Below, in pieces: positions 5,952-11,770 of a stretch of 11,770 nucleotides of DNA (position 1 is its first letter; each line of letters opens with the position of its first letter). The notes under the pieces were generated by a model. That model had not been told where the DNA came from. It saw only the letters and a program-made list of their open reading frames with translations, and did no database searches. The stretch comes from Reyranella sp. (lineage in GTDB: Bacteria > Pseudomonadota > Alphaproteobacteria > Reyranellales > Reyranellaceae). The translations under genes were made by a program, and so were the position numbers. The stretch covers positions 1 through 11,770 of the forward strand of contig JAUXST010000690.1 in NCBI GenBank assembly GCA_030679805.1, in the 5' to 3' direction.

Positions 5952-7239
5952 TCGGTGCCAGCCTTTCCCGATCCCGGTCGGGATGGTGGAACAGAAGCAC
6001 GACCAGCACAGATGACAGCGCGAGCGCCGTCATCAGCAGGAAGCCGTCGGCGAACGAACCGCGCAGGTTCAGCACCCAGCCGGTGATGGCGGGGGCCAGG
6101 AAACCGGCGATGGCGAAAGCGAAATCCATGATGCCGAGCGCCGTTGCCGCGCGGTGCGGGACGATATCGACATTCACCGCATAGTAGGCCGCGTTGGCGC
6201 CCATGGAGGCCGCGACCGCCACCGTGATCCCCGCGATCGCCACGGTGAGATTGTCGGTGAGCGCCACTGGAACGACCGCCAGTGCCGCGACGAGCTGGCT
6301 GCCGGCGATCAGCCAGGAGCGGGCGACTCGCAGGCGGCCGGTGGTCTTCAGCAGATAATCCGACCAGCGCCCAAGCAGCCACAGCAGGACCGCGGCCGAC
6401 AGCCAGGGCAGTACCGTGAACAGGCCCACGGTCTGCAGGTTGAGTCCGTACTTGCGTTCCAGATAACTCGGCAGCCACGTCATGAAGAAGAACAGGAAGT
6501 AGCCGAAGACGAAGAAGGCCCAGTAGTTGGCGAGCAGCGTCCTGTTGGTCAGGAGCGATTTTAGCACGCCGGGCTCGGGCCAGGATTTCAGCGCTGCGTG
6601 CGGCGCTGCGGTGACCGACGGATCACTCGTCCGGATATGGGCGAGCTCGGTTGTGTTGACGAAGCGCGACTCGGCGGGATCGTCGCGGAACAGGAAATAC
6701 CACAGCGGCACCCAGGCGGCCGACAGGACGAACAGGGCCGCGAAGGTGAGGCGCCAGTCGAACCAGCCCAGGAGCTGCGTGACGATGGGCCCGCCGACGG
6801 CGAGCGCCAGCGGCACGGCGAACAGCGCGTTGCCGAGCGCGGTCGCCCGCTCGTGCGGCGACAGCCAGTGACTGACGGCGCCGGTCAGGGCGGGGAAGTT
6901 GGGGCCTTCGGAGACGCCCAGCAGCACGCGTGCCGCGTAAAGGACCGCCAAGCCGCTGGCGAGCGCCGTTGCCCCGATCGACAGGCTCCACAGGACGGCG
7001 GCGACGGTGAGGACGATGCGCGCACCGTAACGGTCCACGGCGAAACCGCCGAACAGGGTGGTGAGCGCATAGCCGAGGCCGAAGGCGCCCAGGATGGCGC
7101 CGGTGTCGCCGGGCGAGAGACCGAGGTCGAGCTGCATCGCGGGGATGGCATAGGAAATGGCCGCGCGGTCGATATAGTTTACGCCGGTGATCGCAAACAG
7201 CAGGAAGACGATGAACCACCGGTAACGCGTGCGTGTCAT
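5944..7239 (-). CDS. MFS transporter, ACS (anion:cation symporter) type
   Basis: This 431-residue inner-membrane secondary transporter has about 12 hydrophobic segments. NYIDR (21-25) in the first helix region, MFS motif A as GGFAVDRYGAR (64-74) between helices 2 and 3, and ARVLLGVSEGPNFPA (103-117) are typical of the ACS family. Members carry organic anions such as sugar acids, tartrate, phthalate or similar carboxylates, normally with protons. The substrate cannot be read from the sequence. The ATG at 7239 is preferred because GGGGGAG precedes it closely and the protein starts at the normal place before helix 1; a start at 7290 would add 17 charged residues. It is divergent from the zinc deacylase gene across 71 bp, suggesting shared control, and its 3' end meets the binding-protein gene. 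Confidence 0.93.
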   Translation of the reverse strand: MTRTRYRWFIVFLLFAITGVNYIDRAAISYAIPAMQLDLGLSPGDTGAILGAFGLGYALTTLFGGFAVDRYGARIVLTVAAVLWSLSIGATALASGLAVLYAARVLLGVSEGPNFPALTGAVSHWLSPHERATALGNALFAVPLALAVGGPIVTQLLGWFDWRLTFAALFVLSAAWVPLWYFLFRDDPAESRFVNTTELAHIRTSDPSVTAAPHAALKSWPEPGVLKSLLTNRTLLANYWAFFVFGYFLFFFMTWLPSYLERKYGLNLQTVGLFTVLPWLSAAVLLWLLGRWSDYLLKTTGRLRVARSWLIAGSQLVAALAVVPVALTDNLTVAIAGITVAVAASMGANAAYYAVNVDIVPHRAATALGIMDFAFAIAGFLAPAITGWVLNLRGSFADGFLLMTALALSSVLVVLLFHHPDRDRERLAPKA

Positions 7240-7310
7240 CCGCTCCCCCGTCTTGTCCCTCGCCATGGAGCGTGCGAAGGAATGGTCCATCCTCGTAAGG
7301 ATTCTAGATC
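7240..7310. promoter_or_regulatory. shared divergent start region of MFS and deacylase genes
   Basis: This is 71 bp between two opposite ATG codons. Each side has a ribosome binding site: GGGGGAG on the minus strand just before 7239, and TAAGGA at 7296-7301 on the plus strand, 9 bases before 7311. I find no convincing -35/-10 pair or clear operator palindrome, and no regulator gene lies nearby. The short spacing alone implies that both promoters overlap here. Confidence 0.4.
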
Positions 7311-8255
7311 ATGTCCGACAACCCACCGATAGAATTCGCCTTTCCCGAGCTCAGGCGCTGGGAGAATGGCGGCGCCGCGCCCTACATCCATGTCCGCGAC
7401 AGCGGCAAGCCGGGGCCGACCGTGATGGTGGCGGCGTTGACCCACGGCAACGAGGTCTCGGGTGCGATCGTGGTCGATGCGTTGCTCGCATCAGGCCTGA
7501 AGCCGCGCCAGGGCACGCTCATCTTCTCGTTCAACAACATCGAGGCCTATCACAGCTTCGATGCCAAGAATCCCTTCAAGTCGCGCATGATCGACGAGGA
7601 TTTCAACCGCACCTGGGGCCGGCTCGACCAGCCGGCGACAACGCTCGAGACCCGTCGGGCGCAGGTGATCAAGCCCTTCGTCGAACGCGCCGACTTCCTG
7701 CTCGATCTTCATTCCATGCACGACGATTGCGTGCCGCTGATGCTGTGCGGGCCGCTCGACAGGGGCGTGGCGCTGGCGCAGAAGCTCGGCGCGCCGGTCG
7801 ATATCGTGCGTGACCGCGGCCATGCCGCCGGCATGCGCATGCGCGACTACGGCGCGTTCGGCGATCCCAGGAGTTCCAGGACGGCCTTGCTGATCGAGAC
7901 TGGCCAGCACTGGCGGGCCTCGTCCGTCTCCGTGGCCAAGGACGTGACGGCGCGCTTCCTCGCCGAGACCGGCATCGCGGAGGAAGCCGACTTGCCGGCG
8001 GGCTGGAAGCAGTCCGCGCCGTCCCAGCAGCGTGTCGTCCAGGTCACCCACGCCATCGCCACCAAGCGCGGCAACTTCATCACGGCGCGCCGCTTCGAGG
8101 GCCAGGAAGTGATCGCCAAGGCCGGCACCGTGCTCGGCCACGACGACGGCGAGCCGGTGACGACGCCCTACGACAACTGCGTGCTGGTGATGCCGTCGAT
8201 CAATCGGCCGCTCAGGGCCGGCGTCACGGTTGTTCGTCTGGGTCGGTTGCTCTGA
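7311..8255 (+). CDS. succinylglutamate desuccinylase/aspartoacylase family deacylase
   Basis: This 314-residue zinc-dependent amidohydrolase of the M14-like AstE/AspA family would cleave an N-acyl group from an amino acid or related compound. The catalytic layout is complete: zinc ligands H45 and E48 in THGNE, third ligand H134 in DLHS, substrate-carboxylate residues N99-R100 in DFNR, and catalytic Glu E196 in IETGQH. A beta-rich C-terminal region (about 225-314) follows, as in this family. There is no signal peptide, so it is cytoplasmic. The ATG is supported by TAAGGA 9 bases upstream. No ast operon genes are nearby, so a role in arginine breakdown is not indicated; the divergent MFS gene suggests an imported substrate. 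The last 32 bp overlap the end of murJ on the other strand. The exact acyl substrate is unknown. Confidence 0.93.
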   Translation: MSDNPPIEFAFPELRRWENGGAAPYIHVRDSGKPGPTVMVAALTHGNEVSGAIVVDALLASGLKPRQGTLIFSFNNIEAYHSFDAKNPFKSRMIDEDFNRTWGRLDQPATTLETRRAQVIKPFVERADFLLDLHSMHDDCVPLMLCGPLDRGVALAQKLGAPVDIVRDRGHAAGMRMRDYGAFGDPRSSRTALLIETGQHWRASSVSVAKDVTARFLAETGIAEEADLPAGWKQSAPSQQRVVQVTHAIATKRGNFITARRFEGQEVIAKAGTVLGHDDGEPVTTPYDNCVLVMPSINRPLRAGVTVVRLGRLL

Positions 8256-9825
8256 GGCCAGCCGATCCGAGTTCAGGGGGCCGGCGCAGCACGTAGCGCA
8301 GCTCCGACATCCTGATGACGCCCAGCAGCGCGCCGAGCGCGGCATAGACGCCGCCGCCCACCACGCAGGTGGCCAGCAGGGCGAGCGTGCCCTTGAGGTC
8401 GGCGTGTGCCATCGCGGGCATCAGCCACCCCAGCGCCGCCCACAGCGCGGCACCCATCCCCAGCGTGGCAGCCACCATGCGCAAGCTCCGGGACGAGAGC
8501 CGGCCATCGGGTGACCATTGCCCGCGCCGTAGCAGGACGGCGGCCAGAAGCGCTGCGTTCAACCAGCCCGACAGGGACGAGGCGAGCGCAATGCCGAACT
8601 GGGCCAGCGTCGTGCCGTAGAGGAAGACGATGTTCAGGACGACGTTGGTCGCGATCGCCACGATCGCGATATAGAGCGGCGTCCGCGTGTCCTCGCGGGC
8701 GAAGAAGCCCGGCGCCAACGCCTTCACCACGACGAAGGCCGGCAGTCCGACGGCAAAGGCCGCAAGTGCTGCCGCGGTGCGCGCCGTGTCCTGCGCGGTG
8801 AAGCGACCGTGCTCGAACAGGATGCGGATGATGGGCTCGGCCAGCAGCCACAAGGCCAGCGCCGCCGGCAGGCTGAACAGCAGGCCATATTCGATGGCCC
8901 GATTCTGGTTGGCCATCGCCGAGGCGGTCCGGCCGGCGCGCAGCTCGCGGGCGAGCAGCGGCAGCAGCGCGGTGCCGATGGCGATGCCGACCACCCCGAG
9001 CGGCAGCTGCGCGATGCGGTCGGCGTAATAAAGTGCCGAGATCGTGCCGACCGGCAGCAGCGAGGCCCACACGACATCGAGCATGGTGCTGATCTGCTGC
9101 ACGCCGCCGCCGATGGCGACGGGGGTCGCGAGCTTGACCAGCCGGGCTACCCGCGCCGTCCAGCGCGGCCGCACCAGCGTCATGCCGATGCCGTCGCGCG
9201 TGCAGGCAACCAGCAGCCACAGCCATTGCAGCACGCCCGCGATGGCCACGCCGAGCGCCGCCGCATAACCACTGCTGGGCAGGAAGGGCGTCAGGCCGAG
9301 AACGGCGCCGATCAGGGTGAGGTTCAGGAGGATGGGGGTCGCCGCGACATGGGCGAAGCGGTCGATGCTGTTCAGCACGCCGCCGTAGAGCGAGACGAGC
9401 GAGATGAACAGCAGGTAGGGAAAGGTGATGCGGCCGAACTCGACAGCCAGCGCAAAGGTCGGAGGATCGTCGCGCATGCCGGGCGCCAGCACCGCCATCA
9501 CCCAGGGCATGGCGAGGATCAGCAGCACCGCGAAGGGCACCAGCACCAGCAGCAGCGCCGCCTGCGCCTGGCGTGCGAACACGATCGCCTCCGCCCGCCC
9601 CCGCTCGTGGTGTTCGCGCGCGAACAACGGCACGAAGGCCGCGGAGAAAGCGCCCTCGGCGAACAGGCGGCGGAAAAAGTTCGGCAGCTTGAACGCCACG
9701 AAGAAGGCATCGGCCACCGCGCCGGATCCGAGGACGGCCGACAGCACGATGTCGCGCACGAAACCCACGACCCGGCTGATCAGCGTAAAGCTGCCGACCG
9801 TGGCGATGGCGCGCGCGAGGCTCAT
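8224..9825 (-). CDS. murJ: lipid II flippase MurJ
   Basis: This 533-residue inner-membrane protein of the MOP/MVF family flips lipid II from the cytoplasm to the periplasm for peptidoglycan synthesis. The N-terminus is nearly textbook: SRVVGFVRD, DAFFVAFKLPNF and FRRLFAEGAFSAAFVPLF. Arg18, Arg24, Asp39 and Arg52 fall at the same numbers as the functionally important residues of E. coli MurJ. About 14 hydrophobic segments span the protein, and the length is normal for the family. The ATG at 9825 has GAGAGG about 6 bases upstream. It is normally essential. The nearest gene upstream on the same strand is the monooxygenase, whose stop lies 124 bp away, so murJ probably has its own promoter in the gap, though I cannot point to one. 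Its 3' end overlaps the deacylase gene by 32 bp. Confidence 0.97.
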   Translation of the reverse strand: MSLARAIATVGSFTLISRVVGFVRDIVLSAVLGSGAVADAFFVAFKLPNFFRRLFAEGAFSAAFVPLFAREHHERGRAEAIVFARQAQAALLLVLVPFAVLLILAMPWVMAVLAPGMRDDPPTFALAVEFGRITFPYLLFISLVSLYGGVLNSIDRFAHVAATPILLNLTLIGAVLGLTPFLPSSGYAAALGVAIAGVLQWLWLLVACTRDGIGMTLVRPRWTARVARLVKLATPVAIGGGVQQISTMLDVVWASLLPVGTISALYYADRIAQLPLGVVGIAIGTALLPLLARELRAGRTASAMANQNRAIEYGLLFSLPAALALWLLAEPIIRILFEHGRFTAQDTARTAAALAAFAVGLPAFVVVKALAPGFFAREDTRTPLYIAIVAIATNVVLNIVFLYGTTLAQFGIALASSLSGWLNAALLAAVLLRRGQWSPDGRLSSRSLRMVAATLGMGAALWAALGWLMPAMAHADLKGTLALLATCVVGGGVYAALGALLGVIRMSELRYVLRRPPELGSAGLRATDPDEQP

Positions 9826-9879
9826 ATGACCCTCTCCACCGCCATAATTCTGTCACTGCGCGCTGGCATATTCTTTCTC

Positions 9880-9920
9880 GGTGGTGGCCGGCGATGTGAT
9901 GGCCGGTTTAAACCGCCACC
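9880..9920 (+). other. folded intergenic element with TTTAAA palindrome
   Basis: On the plus strand, GGTGGTGG (9880-9887) pairs with CCGCCACC (9913-9920). Inside it, CCGGC (9888-9892) pairs with GCCGG (9902-9906). This gives a 13-bp stem interrupted by a 6-base bulge (TTTAAA) and closed by a 9-base loop. The same stretch contains the perfect 10-bp palindrome GGTTTAAACC (9905-9914), flanked by TGGC and GCCA with one extra base, so it could instead be a protein-binding operator for murJ. It lies directly before a terminator. Confidence 0.4.
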
Positions 9921-9924
9921 ACGG

Positions 9925-9951
9925 CCGGTCCCCAAAAAGGGCCGGTTTTTT
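9925..9951 (+). terminator. intrinsic terminator in plus direction
   Basis: CCGGTCC (9925-9931), loop CCAAAAA, GGGCCGG (9939-9945) and then six T (9946-9951) form a classic rho-independent terminator with a 7-bp stem (one G-U pair). The T tract works only for plus-strand RNA and runs into the stop codon of the minus-strand monooxygenase. No plus-strand gene precedes it closer than the deacylase ending at 8255, so what it terminates is open. Confidence 0.75.
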
Positions 9952-11212
9952 ATTGGGCATTCGCCAGCTTCAAGAGCGTCTCGCGATCCTGGGCGACCAG
10001 CTTCTTGTAGTCGCCGACGATCTTCTCCAACTCGTCGGCCGGCAGCACGCTCTCCAAGTCGGAAAATCCCTGCGGCGCCCGTTGCTCGACGATGTCGAGC
10101 ATGACGTCGATGCCCTTGCGCCGGTTGCTGTCGACGATGCGCGCGGTCGGCGGCAGCCGGCGCTGTTCGTAGCGCTGCAGGGCGGCTTCGGGATCTCCAC
10201 CGGCAATGAGTTCCTGGGTGATCGCCTCGCCGTCGAGGATCGCCTGCGACGCGCCGTTCGAGCCGATCGGATACATCGGATGGGCGGCGTCGCCCAGCAG
10301 CGTCACGCGGCCGTGCGACCAGCGCGGCAGCGGATCGCGGTCGATCATCGGGAATTCCAGGATCGTATGGGCGGCGCGAATGACGCCGGGCACGTCGAGC
10401 CAGTCGAATTTCCAGTCCTCGAAGCGCGGCAGGAAGTTGGCGAGCTTGCCCGCCTTGTTCCAGTCCTCGCGCGAGGGCAGCGCGCCGTCGCCCGCCATGT
10501 CGCCGACGTGCAGGTCGCAGATCCAGTTGATCAGCGCCTCGCCGCGCTCGGCATGGGCGCGGCTGATCGGATAGCAGACGAACTTCTGGGTGTGATGGCC
10601 CGCCTGCACCATGGTGGCGCCGCCGAGGTAGGGCTTGCCCACGGTGACGCCGCGCCACATCAGGATGCCCTGCCACTTGGGCGGGCCTTCGTCGGGATAG
10701 AACCTGCCGCGCACGGCGGAATGGATGCCGTCGGCGCCGATCAGGATGTCGGCCTCGGCGGTCTCGGCGGCGCGTCCGTCGCGATCGACGAAGCTTGCCG
10801 TGACCTTGCTGCCCTTCTGCGTGAAGTCGGCGATGCGGCGCCCGAACTTGATCCTGTCGGCGCCCAGCATCTCAGCGGCGGCGTGGAACAGGATCATCTG
10901 CAGCTCGCCGCGATGGATCGAGAACTGCGGCCATGGCAGGCCGGCGTGACGGCCACGCGGATCGGCCCAGATCGTCTGGCCGTGGCGGTTGGCGTAGCGC
11001 AGCTCGCGCGTCTCGATCGCGGTGGCCGCCAGGGCGGGCTCGAGGCCGAGGCCGCAGAGGATGCGAACGGCGCCGGCCTGGATGTTGATGCCGACGCCCA
11101 GTGGCCTGAGTTCGCCCACCGCCTCGAACACCTCGACATCGAAGCCCGCGCGATGGAGGCACATCGCCGCAACGAGCCCGCCGATGCCGGCACCGGCAAT
11201 GACGATCTTCAT
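9950..11212 (-). CDS. PhzS-like FAD-dependent monooxygenase
   Basis: This 420-residue class A flavoprotein hydroxylase would use FAD, NAD(P)H and O2 to hydroxylate an aromatic or similar ring. The three family motifs are present: GAGIGG (7-12) with Glu30 for the FAD ribose, GADGIHSAVR (159-168, the DG motif), and GDAAHPMYPIGSNGASQA (308-325). The segments RPLGVGINIQ, PQFSIHRGELQMIL and ILMWRGVT match my memory of Pseudomonas PhzS more closely than UbiH or salicylate hydroxylase. No phenazine genes are present, so the substrate is probably different. It starts 6 bp after the DUF971 stop with no recognisable ribosome binding site, pointing to translational coupling, and is last in the operon. 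Its TAA stop overlaps the T tract of a plus-strand terminator. Confidence 0.93.
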   Translation of the reverse strand: MKIVIAGAGIGGLVAAMCLHRAGFDVEVFEAVGELRPLGVGINIQAGAVRILCGLGLEPALAATAIETRELRYANRHGQTIWADPRGRHAGLPWPQFSIHRGELQMILFHAAAEMLGADRIKFGRRIADFTQKGSKVTASFVDRDGRAAETAEADILIGADGIHSAVRGRFYPDEGPPKWQGILMWRGVTVGKPYLGGATMVQAGHHTQKFVCYPISRAHAERGEALINWICDLHVGDMAGDGALPSREDWNKAGKLANFLPRFEDWKFDWLDVPGVIRAAHTILEFPMIDRDPLPRWSHGRVTLLGDAAHPMYPIGSNGASQAILDGEAITQELIAGGDPEAALQRYEQRRLPPTARIVDSNRRKGIDVMLDIVEQRAPQGFSDLESVLPADELEKIVGDYKKLVAQDRETLLKLANAQ

Positions 11213-11218
11213 CGCAGG

Positions 11219-11635
11219 CTACGCGTCGCGGCTGAGGCCACGATACAGCAGCGCGGCCTGGTAGGCGGCCCAGCGCTCGGCCTGGGTGTCGGCGAGTTCG
11301 CGCAGGTAGGCCCAGCTGTAAATCCCGGAATCGTGCCTGTCGTCGAACACGATGCGGATCGCGTAATGGCCGACCGGCTCGACCGCCGCGATCTTCACGT
11401 GACGCCGGCCCGAGACGATTTTCTTCTGGCTGGGGCCATGGCCCTGCACCTCGGCGGACGGGCTCTCGACACGCAGATACTCGGCGGGCAACGAACAGTT
11501 GGTGCCGTCGGAGAAATCGATTTCGAGCCGGCCCTCTTCCTTGAAGACGCGCAGCTCGGCCGGCCACGGCGCCGTCGCCGATTCGTAGCTGCCGCCGTCG
11601 GGCACGGCCTTGATGAAATCGTCGGTGGCCGTCAT
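11219..11635 (-). CDS. DUF971 (GBBH-like N-terminal domain) protein
   Basis: This 138-residue protein consists of one DUF971 domain, the fold found at the N-terminus of gamma-butyrobetaine hydroxylase. Signatures include WPAELRVFKEEGRLEIDFSDG (split at residues 24-44), a VQGHGPSQK segment (63-71), and HDSGIYSWAYLREL (101-114), the most conserved part of the family. The stand-alone form has no settled function; fusions with Mrp/ApbC-type proteins elsewhere suggest a link to iron-sulfur or metal handling. Only one Cys (C47) is present, so a full Cys-based zinc site like that of the eukaryotic hydroxylase is not visible. The start overlaps the stop of the Trm112-like gene (ATGA), with GAGGG about 8 bases upstream inside that gene. 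The monooxygenase follows after 6 bp. Confidence 0.9.
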   Translation of the reverse strand: MTATDDFIKAVPDGGSYESATAPWPAELRVFKEEGRLEIDFSDGTNCSLPAEYLRVESPSAEVQGHGPSQKKIVSGRRHVKIAAVEPVGHYAIRIVFDDRHDSGIYSWAYLRELADTQAERWAAYQAALLYRGLSRDA

Positions 11636-11770
11636 GGCACATCCCTCAACTGGCGCGCTTCGCTCACCAGGATGATCGGAATGCCGTCGCGGATGGGATA
11701 GGCGAGGCCGGCCTTGCGGCTGATCAGCTCGCCGGCCGCCGCGTCGTACTCCAGCGGGCCGTGCGTGGCC
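11632..11770 (-). CDS. Trm112 family protein, 3' part
   Basis: This partial gene runs off the right edge of the window; its last 45 residues and TGA stop are present. The visible protein reads GPLEYDAAAGELISRKAGL and then AYPIRDGIPIILVSEARQL, the characteristic C-terminal two-thirds of the bacterial Trm112/YcaR family, small proteins of about 60 residues with a zinc-ribbon-like fold. The N-terminal ILVCP-type segment must lie beyond the edge. Eukaryotic Trm112 activates methyltransferases; the role of the bacterial proteins is unclear. Its stop overlaps the DUF971 start by ATGA, so the two are translated from one message. It was found by reading the edge sequence directly. Confidence 0.9.
   Translation of the reverse strand, partial: ATHGPLEYDAAAGELISRKAGLAYPIRDGIPIILVSEARQLRDVP

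Noticed and set aside
8273..9856. 527-codon minus-strand frame overlapping murJ
   Set aside because: It is another frame of murJ; the translation is Arg/Ala-rich with no membrane segments or motifs, while the murJ frame has all conserved residues.
9844..9872. CATATT with CTGTCA as a promoter for a plus-strand small RNA
   Set aside because: The spacing is only 11 bases, too short for a sigma-70 promoter.
9881..11701. 606-codon plus-strand frame (and 431 codons from 8809)
   Set aside because: Both are antisense to the monooxygenase/DUF971 genes and to murJ. They lack domains and a ribosome binding site, and the first crosses the intrinsic terminator.

Overview
The window looks like chromosomal DNA from a high-GC alphaproteobacterium. 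Three things point there: an Hsp20 gene paired with a DUF1150 gene, family types common in that class (murJ, trpS, a Trm112/DUF971 cluster, a cytosolic heparinase II/III-like protein), and strong G/C preference at third codon positions. A Rhodospirillales/Reyranella-like or rhizobial host is my guess, not something the sequence proves. I see no phage, transposon, CRISPR, rRNA or tRNA signal.

Region 1 (1-1020) is a minus-strand heat-shock unit: hsp20 then a DUF1150 gene. Upstream of hsp20 is a near-consensus sigma-32 promoter (883-913). The short leader folds into two hairpins, and the second buries the Shine-Dalgarno sequence in a ROSE-like way, so both transcription and translation may respond to heat. 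A 15-bp tandem repeat duplicates the hsp20 stop codon.

Region 2 (1021-3933) holds a plus-strand heparinase II/III-like gene converging on trpS (minus). The gap between them is filled by a 24-bp-arm inverted repeat that resembles a dispersed intergenic palindrome as much as a terminator.

Region 3 (4153-8255) holds a Tat-exported family-5 peptide/solute-binding protein (+), an MFS transporter of the ACS type (-) and a zinc-dependent aspartoacylase/succinylglutamate-desuccinylase-like deacylase (+). The transporter and deacylase are divergent and share a 71-bp start region. The three genes lie between trpS and murJ, which are usually neighbours in alphaproteobacteria. They may form an uptake-and-deacylation module for an N-acylated amino acid or similar organic anion; that is inference.

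Region 4 (8224-9825) is murJ, the lipid II flippase, overlapping the deacylase gene tail to tail by 32 bp. Upstream of murJ, a compact intergenic stretch (9826-9949) carries a folded segment and a good intrinsic terminator pointing in the + direction, although no plus-strand gene lies between it and the deacylase 1.7 kb away. This could be a small RNA or a stop for antisense read-through.

Region 5 (9950-11770) is a tightly packed minus-strand operon: Trm112-like protein (cut by the window edge), DUF971 protein, and a flavin monooxygenase resembling PhzS. Trm112 and DUF971 overlap by ATGA, and the monooxygenase starts 6 bp after DUF971 without a clear ribosome binding site.
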